Below are positions 16,871 through 25,808 of a stretch of 25,808 nt of DNA, in pieces. The position numbers were made by a program, and so were the translations under genes. How positions within the stretch are numbered: position 1 is the stretch's first letter; each line of letters begins with the position of its first letter. The stretch is from Acrasis kona (Eukaryota; Heterolobosea; Eutetramitea; Acrasida; Acrasidae): assembly GCA_026419775.2 (NCBI GenBank), contig JAOPGA020000175.1, forward strand, positions 1 to 25,808. Reading direction: 5' to 3'. The notes beneath the pieces were generated by a model that was given only the letters and a program-made list of their open reading frames with translations, was not told where the DNA came from and ran no database searches.

Positions 16871-17239
16871 TGCAACAAAAATGAATTTGTTGATAATATC
16901 TCTATTATTAAAGTGCATTACTCTTAAAGTAGTGTTGGATGAGAATCAAAGTGCAAATTGACATTTAATTTAATTTTGACATTTATTTTTTTATCTCATT
17001 GATCTTTCAGAGGACATTCCCAGCTTTGATTATTCTATCAGTTCACTTCGGTGCTTCCGATTATGAATGTTCCACTTCAACACCATCGATTGATACACAG
17101 CAAGAATGTGTTGCATGAAGGTCTGAGAATGTTGCACTGTCACTGTTAATATCAGCAGCAGTTGCAATACTGTCCTCTTATTGATCCCCTTTCTTGTCCT
17201 TGTANGGGCTTCCTAGGTAACGGTACTTCATCGGTTTCA
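16871..17239. other. no gene seen
   Basis: AT-rich sequence between repeat F and a decayed transposase. Its 17100-17239 part may be the far C-terminal or 3' region of that transposase on the minus strand, but no reliable frame is visible. Confidence 0.4.
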
Positions 17240-18226
17240 GGTTCAACAAAGTCCTCTTGCGTTCTTCATTCTATACTGTGGCTTCGGATCAGGCTTGAAC
17301 AACGCGTTTGTAATTNGAGGTGGAGGATGTGCCTTCATCAATTTCGGATTGTGTGGTCCGACGGCTTTGAATACAAATAGAATACGCCAGCTCTTGATGT
17401 AGGCTCCATTTGACTGAAGTTCCTCCGAGATGTCCTTCGCCTTCTCCAACCGCTTTGTTGCTGTCCATGAACTACATCACTACATCATCTACCTTTGTGT
17501 TTTTATTCTATTGAGCAACCCACTTTCTAAAAATACATTAATTTATCCAAAATAAATAAACATGAATTTACCCTATCAAACATCCATTACTGCACATTGA
17601 TATTGTTCATTGTGCCAGATACTCTCTAAAAATAATTACCAACAAACATGGGTACTTGGCTTCTAGCTTGTCATAATATTCAAGGTATTGCTCTCCGGTT
17701 GTGCATGCAACCATCAACAACAACCCAGCAGAACTTATAAACAGAGTCAATCCCTACTATTGTTTGGACAAACTTTTTGCACTTAAGGAGTTCGTCTCGA
17801 GTGATAAATAGAAACTCAAAGTCGGTTGGATTTGTTTCGGTTACAGAGCGAAGCGATTGTCAACATGAGAAATAAATATCTGTTAGACTATTTGCAAACT
17901 TTTCAGCTTATTAAATTGTTTTTTTTGAGCCTCCACTTTTCACACTCAGACGATATTTCATATTCGAAAGTTGTCGAGAGTGTATGTCAAAGCAGGTATC
18001 CACAACGCCGAAAACAGTCCGGTTGTTCTTCTTACAGATCTTGCTCTTTGCTTATGTGTTCAAAATGTCAAGGTATTCTTTCTTGGTCTGGGACTTGACA
18101 TAACGGGATACTGAGGGAGGTTTATGTTTGTGTTTTAACGACACATTATTCCGCGTTTTTGTAGTTGTAAAGTGAGTCGTTAGCAGTTATCGTTGGTTCG
18201 CTGCATCCATCTTCGCTGACATTCAT
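17240..18226 (-). pseudogene. decayed MULE-like transposase of a third family
   Basis: Minus-strand fragments in several frames follow a transposase-like order: an ATG at 18226 (MNVSEDGCSEPTITANDSLY), then VSRYVKSQTKKEYLDILNT, NNRTVFGVVDTCFDIHSRQL, FEFLFITRDELLKCKKF followed by VQTIVGIDSVYKF (typical of the first-Asp region of Mutator/SWIM-type transposases), TTGEQYLEYYDKLEAKYP (compare ETEEEYLNIYKKL in the outer MULE), and a C-terminal part KAKDISEELQSNGAYIKSWR ... ETDEVPLPRKP. Many frameshifts and stops separate the pieces and no terminal repeats were found. Assignment rests on motif resemblance only; it could be a decayed host gene domesticated from such a transposase. Confidence 0.4.
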
Positions 18227-18239
18227 GTTTTTAGTAGCT

Positions 18240-18625
18240 TATTACAACACAAACAATTCAAGAGGCCAAACACCAAATCAATGAAAATAATATGAAGTTC
18301 AATAAGTTCGCTTTCGATATAATCAGAAGACATTGGGAGCACTGATATTTATAATAATAATTTAAATTCACGTCATCTTTAATTTGGAACTGAATGACAA
18401 CTCAATACAACAATAACATTCAATACTTATTACTTATTGCGTTCAGCGACAATTGTTAACAGAATATAAAAGTATAAATTTTGATGATCATGAATAAATT
18501 CCTATGGAATGTGATCATGAACATCTTGGTATATGGCACACATTATTCGAAAGAGCGTGCAAAACTGTGTTAGTCATGTTAAAAAATGGTCTTCATATTA
18601 GGTATTCAGCGACCTGTGTTTCTTG
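18240..18625. other. no gene seen
   Basis: AT-rich spacer between two transposase relics. Short open frames have no recognisable product and no start context. Confidence 0.4.
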
Positions 18626-18680
18626 TTGTACATTTCAGATAATTATTTGTACATTTCAGAAAACCTTTGTACATTTCAGA
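18626..18680 (+). repeat. three phased 14-bp repeats next to Harbinger copy B
   Basis: TTGTACATTTCAGA occurs three times at 18626, 18647 and 18667, spaced 21 and 20 bp, just beyond the C-terminal coding end of the Harbinger-like copy. The spacing of about two helical turns suits subterminal protein-binding sites. The last repeat continues as ATATCCGC, and TTTCAGATATCCGC also occurs at 617-630. Confidence 0.6.
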
Positions 18681-18689
18681 TATCCGCAA

Positions 18690-19400
18690 GCAAAATCTCC
18701 TTTCCCAAGTCTCAAATTATATAGTCCAATGCTTATTATGATTAAGCCTGTTTTTGAATTTCAAATCATGGTGGAAAATTGTTTCCGTTGAGATTGCTTT
18801 AAAACACTTGAAACGTTGATTAATGTGCTCTATTATCCTTTGCTCACCTCTAGTCACTTTAAAGAACTCTATCTGCTCAGCAGTTGTACATAAAGTTTTC
18901 TTCAATCCTGCGACAACATAATCAACACCATTGAAACTAGGATCACCTAATAAAGCTCTCACTTGCGACATTTTCAAAATGTTCATTTTTTCTAGCAGCT
19001 GTGGAGTTATGAATGTGGCCAAGAATAAATGTATTGAATGCAATAATCTTACCGTTTATATTAACCACCAACTGCGTTTGTGTAAAATGGCATTTCTTAT
19101 TGCCTCTGTAAAAGAGATGTTGCTCATATGTTGGTTTTTAATTTGGATGGATAGTTCCATCAATAACTAAGAAGATTAGTTCTAAGTACTGCAATGTAGG
19201 AATGTTTGCATCAGGTTTGTTAGGTATAAATGATTGCATGTAATCTACTAGGTGGTTTATATACTCCTGTAATATAACAGAGATAGTAAAAGATAAATCC
19301 CCAAAAGTGTCCATCATAGTTTTTTCATTATTATAATGAGCGACCCAGTTGAAAAAAATTACTAATCCATCTTCTAACGGAACATTTCTTTGAATGTTAG
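18690..19400 (-). pseudogene. PIF/Harbinger-like (DDE_Tnp_4) transposase, copy B
   Basis: The minus strand matches copy A closely from TCAAAGAAATGTTCC (19395) to the ARKNEHF region (18980), then continues into the part copy A lacks: LLGDPSFNGVDYVVAGLKKT, EQIEFFKVTRGEQRIIEHIN with the likely catalytic Glu, QRFKCFKAIS and a C-terminus shared with 1079-1228. The first Asp (IDGTIHP) is kept, but VVD and GHIHD read VVN and GHIHN, so the second catalytic residue is lost. A stop follows IHPN, and a frameshift lies near the end of ARKNEHF. All differences from copy A in that stretch are transitions. Inactive. Confidence 0.8.
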
Positions 19401-19458
19401 TAAAAGATCAATCTGTACTTCAGTATTTTAGATTGTTTAAAATCTGTCCAAGTCCGAG

Positions 19459-19680
19459 TTAAATGTCGAGTATTTGGTCAAAGTCATCCTTATAGACATT
19501 TGTAAGGTTTTTAAGTGCTTTGTCATCAAGGTCCTTGTATTTATTCCTACGGATCAGCTTCCTTCTTCTTGTCTTAACTCTGCCTTTTCCCAAACCAAAA
19601 TTTGTTGAAAGTCCTCAAACTGTCATTGCCTTTCCAAAGTCTATAGTCAACATTCGTTGCATTTTTGCTAAGATTAGCAT
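19459..19680 (-). pseudogene. small basic reading frame with one internal stop
   Basis: The ATG at 19680 reads MLILAKMQRMLTIDFGKAMT, one TGA, then LGKGRVKTRRRKLIRRNKYK, DLDDKALKNLTNVYKDDFDQ and ILDI before TAA at 19459. The basic centre and clean continuation after the stop suggest a once-coding sequence. RRNKYKDLDDKAL resembles QRNKYTDLDEAI in the gene at 12316, so both may derive from one family. It could instead be a terminal exon. Function unknown. Confidence 0.3.
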
Positions 19681-19890
19681 ACACATATACAAGACACACT
19701 TTACTTTAAAAAATAAATTGGTCTTGAATTTTGTTTTTGTAACATAACATGTAAAATATAGAAAATGTCATCTTGAACTTATAACATGTGTTTTATTGTT
19801 ATATTACTAGTTTAGTACTCAGTTTACAGCCAGTGACAGTAAGTATTAGTTGAGTAAAACAGGTCAACTTGCTTACAAAAAATAAATTTT

Positions 19891-21692
19891 CTAATAATAG
19901 AAGGTTTTACGCTCACCATAGTTAGTATACTGTTGTGCATATATTATGCCAGTAATACTGAACCTAAAGAAGCGATATGACTGTATTCCTTCAAGAGCAT
20001 CAACTTCACGAAACTCTTCATTACTTCGGTCCACATTTGGAAGTATAATGACTGAAGTATTGCTTAATTTCAAATGTAATAACTCAGCTAGATCATGTGC
20101 ATCTGTTATACATCCTATTGAGAATTCAGCACTTGTTTTTGCTTGAGATATTTTTCCAGCATGAGAATCACACAACAAATAACCATGAAATGATTCAAAA
20201 AAGTGCCATTCACCGTATAAATTACGTGCTCTAAAGAAATCAACCATGTATCAGAAGGTATATCGATTTTTAAAGTGTTTTGGGCCACCATCCGTCCATA
20301 TAATGTTTTTTGTTCCATTTGGACCAAAATGACCCATACTGTACAGCTTATCAAACGTAGCCTTTGTAAAATACGAATCGTTTTTGTTTGAATCCTTGTC
20401 ATCACACACTACGTCCAAATATTCTCGCTCAATCATAGTTCCTGCACGATTCCAGGCATGTTTGACACAAATACAGTTAGTAATGGTCATTGTGACACCT
20501 TTTGCCTTTGGAATATGAAAGTCTGAATAGTCCATCGTCCATAACATATCACCCTTTGGCAACTCATCCAACATTTTCCGATATTCATCTCGTTTGTGTT
20601 GTTTTCCAAATAGGTGTTCTTGTGTTGCCCTATTCTCGCTACATTGAGGACATTTTGTCCATCCCCAGTACTTCTTCTAATCGACGAATATGTAGAACAT
20701 GTGCTATACGATTGAATACACGCTCACAGCGTGGAGCATAAGCTTGCTCAGGATGTTGACAGTTATAAATTTCAAGACGCTCTTGGTATTGATTATAGAG
20801 CTCTTGACGCTCCATTCTTTGCAAATAGAGTTCACGATCAACTCCACTTTGTGCTGGGCATAAGTCAGCAACAATATTCCATATCTCTTAGACTGCCATC
20901 TGGGTATTGGTGCCCAAAATTTATTTTGGTTTCAATCTACTCTTTATATACTGCTGTGATGGTGTGTGAAGTTTCAATCAATTTTATATTACCAATACGT
21001 AACTCTACAGGCGCTCAAAGGGATATAAGCTCTAGCTCTTCTGCATCAATTTTCTCTCGTTCAACATCCCTTGCATATTGTTGTTGGACAAGCTCANTAT
21101 CTCTCACATTTATATGTCGTGCTTGGCTAACCATGCTAGCTGATGTGCTACACACTTGAGCAGCAACATTAGTAGGTAAACATAATGCTACTGCTGCTAT
21201 AAGTGGTTTGCGAAAATGGGAGTTATGTGGAAGTTGTTGAAATAAATCCTCTACTCCATCTCGTATGCAAACAGACTCATATAAATGTTGTGGTCCGTAG
21301 TCTTTTATGAGTTCATCATATTTTGTTGTAGATTTCTCTACATTTAGTGGTTGCTCTTGTGTATGACAAATAAAGTGTGGTGATTGTGTGAAATTGTCCA
21401 AAAATCTTAAATAATTCTCCTCTCCAACTTGAGACTTAATAGCATTCCCAACACGATTCATGTAGTAGTAGTTTGATTGGTAGTTCTCTGCCACTTCTAC
21501 TGAATATTTATTTTTTGGAAAATTCTATAAAATGTCAAAATGATTTCCAATTTGTTGAGATTTTGTACCGCATTTTTTGTAGGCTGTATCTCTACCTTAT
21601 TTCTGCTATCTCCTTTTGATTTTTTCTTGCCATCTTCTTCATTGTCATACTGTGTGAAAAATGTTCTAGCAGTCACCTTCAGTCTCTGATAT
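19891..21692 (-). pseudogene. decayed DDE-type transposase, superfamily unassigned (DGGPKHFK type)
   Basis: Minus-strand frames run from about 21692 (YQRLKVTARTFFTQYDNEED) through VAENYQSNYYYMNRVGNAIK; a helix-turn-helix-like stretch (PTNVAAQVCSTSASMVSQAR); ERQELYNQYQERLEIYNCQH; a Cys pair KYWGWTKCPQCSENRATQEH; then LWTMDYSDFHIPKAKG (probable first Asp), NIIWTDGGPKHFKN (probable second Asp) and EWHFFESFHGYLLCDSHAGK (probable third catalytic region). It ends at 19891. Stops lie at 21015, near 20950 and 20250, with frameshifts near 21520, 20885 and 20640. Length (~550 aa) and motif order suit an RNase H-fold transposase. No terminal repeats were identified. AVYKE-IETKINFGHQYPDG also resembles the 310-bp duplication. 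Confidence 0.6.
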
Positions 21693-21806
21693 ATTGTGTG
21701 AAATCATCTAACATACCTATATATTAATGGTTAGATGAAATAAAGCATGGTACAGCTTTATGCCCTTTGTGCTTAAGCAATATCTGGTATCCATTGAAAA
21801 AAAAGG

Positions 21807-21998
21807 TTATTGAGCAAGCTCATCCTCACCAATATCATTGTTAATAGGATCTTGCGATTGGTAATTGTTTGGATTGTTTAGCCTCTCTGCAAGAGCTTCT
21901 TTTTGTAGTCTTCTTATCTGTGCATTAAGATCTTTGATAGCTTGATCTCTTTCGTCGTTTCTCATTTTTGAAAACTCAAATTCTTCAAGTTCAAACAA
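21807..21998 (-). CDS. short coiled-coil reading frame, possible C-terminal exon
   Basis: The frame reads FELEEFEFSKMRNDERDQAI, KDLNAQIRRLQKEALAERLN and an N/Q/D-rich acidic end to TGA at 21807. Heptads (IKDLNAQIRRLQKEAL) indicate a coiled coil. The only ATG is at 21965, giving 52 residues. The frame stays open upstream to about 22025 without a start, so this may be a last exon. It lies just upstream of the decayed DGGP-type transposase in the same orientation and could be the accessory DNA-binding protein such transposons often carry, which is inference. Confidence 0.35.
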   Translation of the reverse strand: MFELEEFEFSKMRNDERDQAIKDLNAQIRRLQKEALAERLNNPNNYQSQDPINNDIGEDELAQ

Positions 21999-22025
21999 TT
22001 TATTGGAAGTTCCAGAAAGCGGAAT

Positions 22026-22191
22026 ATCAAGAATAGATTAAATCAAGTTCACAATTGAACTTCCGGAATTTACTTACAAACATGTTTCAAAAAGCAACAA
22101 CACGAAGATGTGGGCACTGCAATATAATCATGAGCACAAGGATGGAGATAATGCATAACAAAAGAACAAGTGCCAAAAAAAAGATACCTTC
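22026..22191. other. spacer with GGAAGTTCC-type palindromes
   Basis: No gene. GGAAGTTCC lies just left of this stretch (about 22004-22012), and GAACTTCCGGAA (about 22056-22067) contains TTCCGGAA, a fit to the TTCnnGAA core of a heat-shock element. The GAASTTC heptamer is the same as the three phased ones at 10377-10407. Confidence 0.35.
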
Positions 22192-24660
22192 TTATTCAAA
22201 AATGTGTGTGTAACATTGACAAATCACATTGCGGCCATAACGGATCCATCTGTATTGGTGCAAGTGGATGATTTCTATATCTTGGTCTCCCACAATGTAC
22301 GGGTCTACTGTGATAAACTGTAGAGTGATTTCCATTAGAAAGGGCCACCATGGGGCTGAGGTCCATACTGGAACAATTATTGTTGCCGCTGCCTTTGTCT
22401 TGATTAAATGCATGACTGTCCGCTCTATCATGGACAGTGGAGGTATGCATAAATTGTTTTGTTGAGAACCATTTTTGCAGTAAACCCAATCGGAAAGGAA
22501 TGCGTCTGGGTACCACTCTACTTCTTTGAGGGGGTTGATCTATGTGTCTGACATTTGCAAGCCTCTTGAGCAGAATGCGGGAATCTCTTTGATATAATTT
22601 TCTGGTGAAGAGAACCTGTCTATTGTGTACGGGCCGAATTTTTCGTTTATAACCGAGAAGCCTTCCTTTGAAATATCCCATGCTTGCTTTGATTGAGTTT
22701 TTGCCAGTTCTTGGAATTGTTCTTGGGAGATGCCGAGAAATGTTGTCCGCCTCTTTGTTGTGAAGAGTTGGTATCCATGACACCTTCCTGATCCAAATGT
22801 TCTCTTGTCTGCACCTCAGCCATATTCTCTTCGCTACGTCGCGTAATGGCTTGATTTGACCGTAGCCCTTCTGAATGTATGACTTCGCCGTCGTGTTGTC
22901 TGTGAAGACGTGGAGATGAACATGTTTTGCTGTGTTCTTCGATTGAATGATTAGGTCCAGGGGTCTTTTCGAATGCCATTAGTTCCAGTATGTTGATGGA
23001 TTCTTCTTCTTTGTCTGATGGCCACCGACCCATCACTGTTTTGTCTTGAAAAACTCCTCCGTAGGCTTCTGTGGTCGAGTTGCTGCATACTGGTGTGATG
23101 ATTGTGCTCATCTCGAATGGGAGATAGTTGTGATGTGCTAGGATGTGCTGTATGTTGGAGAGGTCTTGTTTGACTGATTGTTGAATCGCCATGTTGCCCA
23201 AGTAGCGGTTGCGATTCTTCGCAACTTTTTTCATCATACGGGATTGGAGACGGTGGATGAGAGGGCGAATCCATGGAATTGTGCACGCTGTGAAGTTCAT
23301 TTTTCCAACCAGTTTTGATATGAATGGTATTTTGGCACGTGTTTTCTTCAAGATTTGATTTATCATGTCGTTGATGCTTTGAATCTTCTTTTCCATCGCG
23401 AAGCTGAATCCCTCCTTGAGATTGTACCCGACTCCCTATTTGGGTCGGCTCCATGATGCTCTTCGATGGGGCAAAGATAAATCCGAGTTCTTGCATTACA
23501 GTTAAGAATCGAGCTGTTGCTGTCTTGCATTGTTCTTGAGTCCTCCCCAGGACTAGAAAATTGTCCAGGTAGAAGAAAATTAGAATGCCTTCTTTGCATA
23601 GAATCTTGATCGCTGCACCCACGATCTTCAAGAATTCTCTTGGAGCAGTGTTCAGCCCAAATGGAAGAGTAATGTATTGGTAGAGGTCCTCGTCAAACTC
23701 GAATGTTAGGAGTTTCCATGTATCTGGATGCATGAACGCGTGATTGTATCCCGAGACTAGGTCCCACTTTGTAGCCCACATTCCTTTCTGTAACATTCTC
23801 GAGAGGGTGGATCTGGACTCCATCTTGAATGAAATGGCGTCGAAGTTTGTGTTTACAGTCTTCATATTGATAATGTGTCTGTAATAACGTTCTTGGTTTC
23901 GGAACCAGGTGCCATGGTGAGATGTAGACTTTGTTCCTCTCTGATCGTGGAATTCTCCTGATGAATTTCTTCATGAGGGTGTTGCTGATGTGGTCGCGCA
24001 TCCATTTGGTTTGGTCCTCGTTTGTCTTCATGTTCTCTCCCATATATGTGTATTCAATGTTCGTTGATGGTAGTCGAATCCCGTAGCGGACGGTGTTGAT
24101 GATCCTGTCGAATGCTCCGTATTCCTGCCACTTCTTCCAGTAAAACCGTAGTCTTCCGCCCTGGAATTCCTGTTCGTTGATCAAGGTTGGGTAGTCAGTT
24201 TTGTTCAGATCTTCCACCGCCTTGTCCACCGCCTCTGCCACCTCGTCCTCTTTGTTGCTGGCGTCTCTTGAACCAGTTTTGGTTGTCTCCTCGTGGCTGT
24301 CTATTGTTGTATAGAGGAGTGTTGTTGTCGGTTGTACGAAAATAATTATCCTGACGCTCTGTTTGTCTGATTTTGTTAGCCATAAATTTGTTAGGGTCGC
24401 CTCCTGGATGCTTGAGACAGAGCGAAGTACAACATCTGGGTCGTTGTGCATGGGTAGACCTATTATTTTGAATAACAGTGAGCGTGTGTGAGCGAATGCT
24501 AGTGCAATGCCTTGGTAGGTGGGGTCTTCAAATAACAGTTGAGAGGGGTCGGCCAAACTCTTTAAATCGAGAAGTGTTTGTTCCAAAAAGTAACTTACGC
24601 GCACTGCTTCTTCTTTGAAGTCCGTAAGTATCTTATTCATCTCGGAGGTGGTAATCGTTC
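22192..24660 (-). mobile_element. fossil DIRS-like retrotransposon (gag part, RT, RNase H)
   Basis: Read on the minus strand from 24660: the C-terminal part of a gag-like protein with a glycine/arginine-rich tail (GRGGRGGGQGGG), the start of pol (GGRLRFYWKKWQEYGAFDRI), reverse transcriptase with KMESRSTLSRMLQKG, YQYITLPFGLNTAPREF and a YLD-type palm motif, an RNase H region, and a post-RNase H segment (VMHLIKTKAAATIIVPVW) characteristic of DIRS/Ngaro-type elements. The order gag-RT-RH with this C-terminal block supports the DIRS order. No tyrosine recombinase or terminal repeats were recognised, and the gag N-terminal region is absent. The element is broken, with several (about five or more) breaks; age moderate. 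It abuts a second, oppositely oriented copy at 24838. Confidence 0.8.
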
Positions 24661-24837
24661 TCTTGATTTCTTATTATATTTCCATAGGACTAATATTATT
24701 TACCCTCTACGATAAAGAATGTATTTTATTTTATTTATTAACCCATTGTAGCAGATTTGGAGGGAGATTGACCGGTTAAAATGAGTTGAGTACGCGTTTG
24801 TGAAAGATTGTTTGAAATTAATCGTTTACACATCACT
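24661..24837. other. junction between two head-to-head DIRS-like elements
   Basis: 177 bp separate the two gag-like frames. The sequence is AT-rich with GTATTTTATTTTATTTATTA and then a GGAGGGAGATTGACCGGTTA stretch. No target duplication or inverted repeat between the two sides was evident by eye. Confidence 0.4.
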
Positions 24838-25808
24838 ATGTCACATTCTCAAATTCCAACTTCACAATCGCTTTTGGACAAGGTTAATGCTCTCGGAGCG
24901 AAGGGTGGTGTTCTCCTCAAGAACAGCATCGGTTGTATGGACCTTGAGGAACTGTGTGACAAGATGAAGACTAGGAAGGTCCGCTTTCCTTTCTTCTACG
25001 ACGCGTTACCATCTGATGTTGACCGTCGCAATGCAATTCTCCCACTGTTGTGGAAGAGTTACGCTAAACCTCCCATTCTCCGGAAGATTTCAATGGAGGA
25101 TGAAGAGGATGAGGATGAAGAGGAGGAGTTGGATGATCGGTTGGAAGACGAGGAGGAGGCGGGTCTAGACGCTCCAGCGCCTGTCGATAACAATGAATCC
25201 ATTCCTCAGGGTGTGGTACCACCCGCGACAAGAATTGTGCCGCCTAATGAAGTCACATTCACCTTGGAGCAGGTCAAAGCTCTTCAAGCGCTGAACTGGA
25301 ACGTTTCTGGTTCTAGTGCTGACAAGCCCGTTCTGGTGGAGGACAAACCTAAATCCACTTACAAATCGGACTGGGACAAACTTTGTTCACACAAGGTTGC
25401 TTCCGACTCCAACCTGGATGGGCGCTTACAAACCATTTTGGACTTTGACACGGGCATTCATGACGTCATCGCTCCGAATTCTACTTTCCGGCCCAAATCA
25501 TTCAATTTGGATACTGCTTCTACTTTGGATGCTATTAAGAGTATGGACGGCAATTTTGCTAAACAGGTCCTGCTCAAATTGGTTGAGAGACTGAACCACA
25601 CAGGTCGCGTGCTGGAGGTTGGGTTGACCAGGTACGAAGATTTAATTACCACTTCAGCCCCTTCTCTTTTCCATCTTCCCGACTACCGTGCATTTATGGC
25701 TAGTCATGATATGCTTCTCAACTCGGTGGCTTTTACCCACTTAGCGTTGAAGAACAAGGATTTAAAGTCGGCCGAGGAGGCGACTACTTTTACAAATAAA
25801 ATGCATTC
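24838..25808 (+). CDS. gag-like frame of a second DIRS-like element, runs off the window
   Basis: The ATG at 24838 (MSHSQIPTSQSLLDKVNALG) opens 323 codons without a stop to the right edge. The N-terminal half contains a strongly acidic linker (MEDEEDEDEEEELDDRLEDE). The C-terminal half is helical, and LPDYRAFMASHDMLLNSVAF aligns with FEDPTYQGIALAFAHTRSLL of the gag-like part of the minus-strand DIRS-like element. The homologous segment there begins at its gag start, so the plus-strand copy holds ~240 more N-terminal residues. The visible part looks whole; the rest of the element would lie beyond the window. Identification as gag is by that similarity and position, not by a known domain. Confidence 0.6.
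   Translation, partial: MSHSQIPTSQSLLDKVNALGAKGGVLLKNSIGCMDLEELCDKMKTRKVRFPFFYDALPSDVDRRNAILPLLWKSYAKPPILRKISMEDEEDEDEEEELDDRLEDEEEAGLDAPAPVDNNESIPQGVVPPATRIVPPNEVTFTLEQVKALQALNWNVSGSSADKPVLVEDKPKSTYKSDWDKLCSHKVASDSNLDGRLQTILDFDTGIHDVIAPNSTFRPKSFNLDTASTLDAIKSMDGNFAKQVLLKLVERLNHTGRVLEVGLTRYEDLITTSAPSLFHLPDYRAFMASHDMLLNSVAFTHLALKNKDLKSAEEATTFTNKMH

Noticed and set aside
16718-16918. Minus-strand 66-codon hydrophobic frame
   Set aside because: It lies in repeat F, whose other copy at 8170-8460 does not preserve the frame.
1-25808. Bacterial or phage origin
   Set aside because: Introns, AATAAA signals, eukaryotic MULE, Harbinger and DIRS families and lack of operons with ribosome-binding sites all contradict it.

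Overview
The window is AT-rich, gene-poor eukaryotic DNA crowded with transposon remains. Evidence for a eukaryote: GT...AG introns (two convincing ones of only 37 and 40 nt), AATAAA signals laid over or against stop codons, a TATA box, DIRS-like retrotransposon proteins and eukaryotic cut-and-paste transposases. Very short introns and minimal 3' ends point to a lineage with compact genes; I cannot name it. About seventeen isolated ambiguous bases lie inside otherwise continuous reading frames, so they look like uncertain or heterozygous calls, not gaps.

Layout. 1-1230: 3' ends of one or two unrecognised basic genes and a fragment of a PIF/Harbinger-like transposase. 1326-7527: a Mutator-like (MULE) transposon nested in a second, related MULE. 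Each has terminal inverted repeats beginning GCG, a 9-bp target-site duplication and a transposase on the minus strand. 7528-8620: non-coding repeats. 8747-12310: a compact set of minus-strand small genes of unknown function (94, 105, 248 and 403 aa plus a truncated one), separated by gaps as short as 11 and 45 bp. One has a TATA box and three evenly spaced heptamers upstream. 12316-12787: an unknown plus-strand gene. 12841-14930: a broken Harbinger-like copy, a 310-bp duplication shared with 8612-8930, a 33-bp-arm hairpin and tandem repeats. 14945-16870: a repeat interrupted by about 1.5 kb of ~200-bp satellite units arranged as two opposed arrays. 17240-19680: decayed MULE-like and Harbinger-like transposases and a small basic reading frame. 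19891-21998: a decayed transposase of a type I cannot assign (DGGPKHFK and HGYLLCD motifs) and a coiled-coil reading frame. 22192-24660: a fossil DIRS-like retrotransposon. 24838 to the right edge: an open gag-like frame of a second DIRS-like element, head-to-head with the first.

The parts that look undescribed are the uninterrupted 8747-12310 cluster with its patterned promoter and repeated intergenic blocks, the unassigned DGGP-type transposase, and the opposed satellite array, whose insertion site can be read from an uninterrupted copy of the host repeat in the same window. The nested MULEs give a clear insertion history. No rRNA, tRNA or CRISPR array was recognised.
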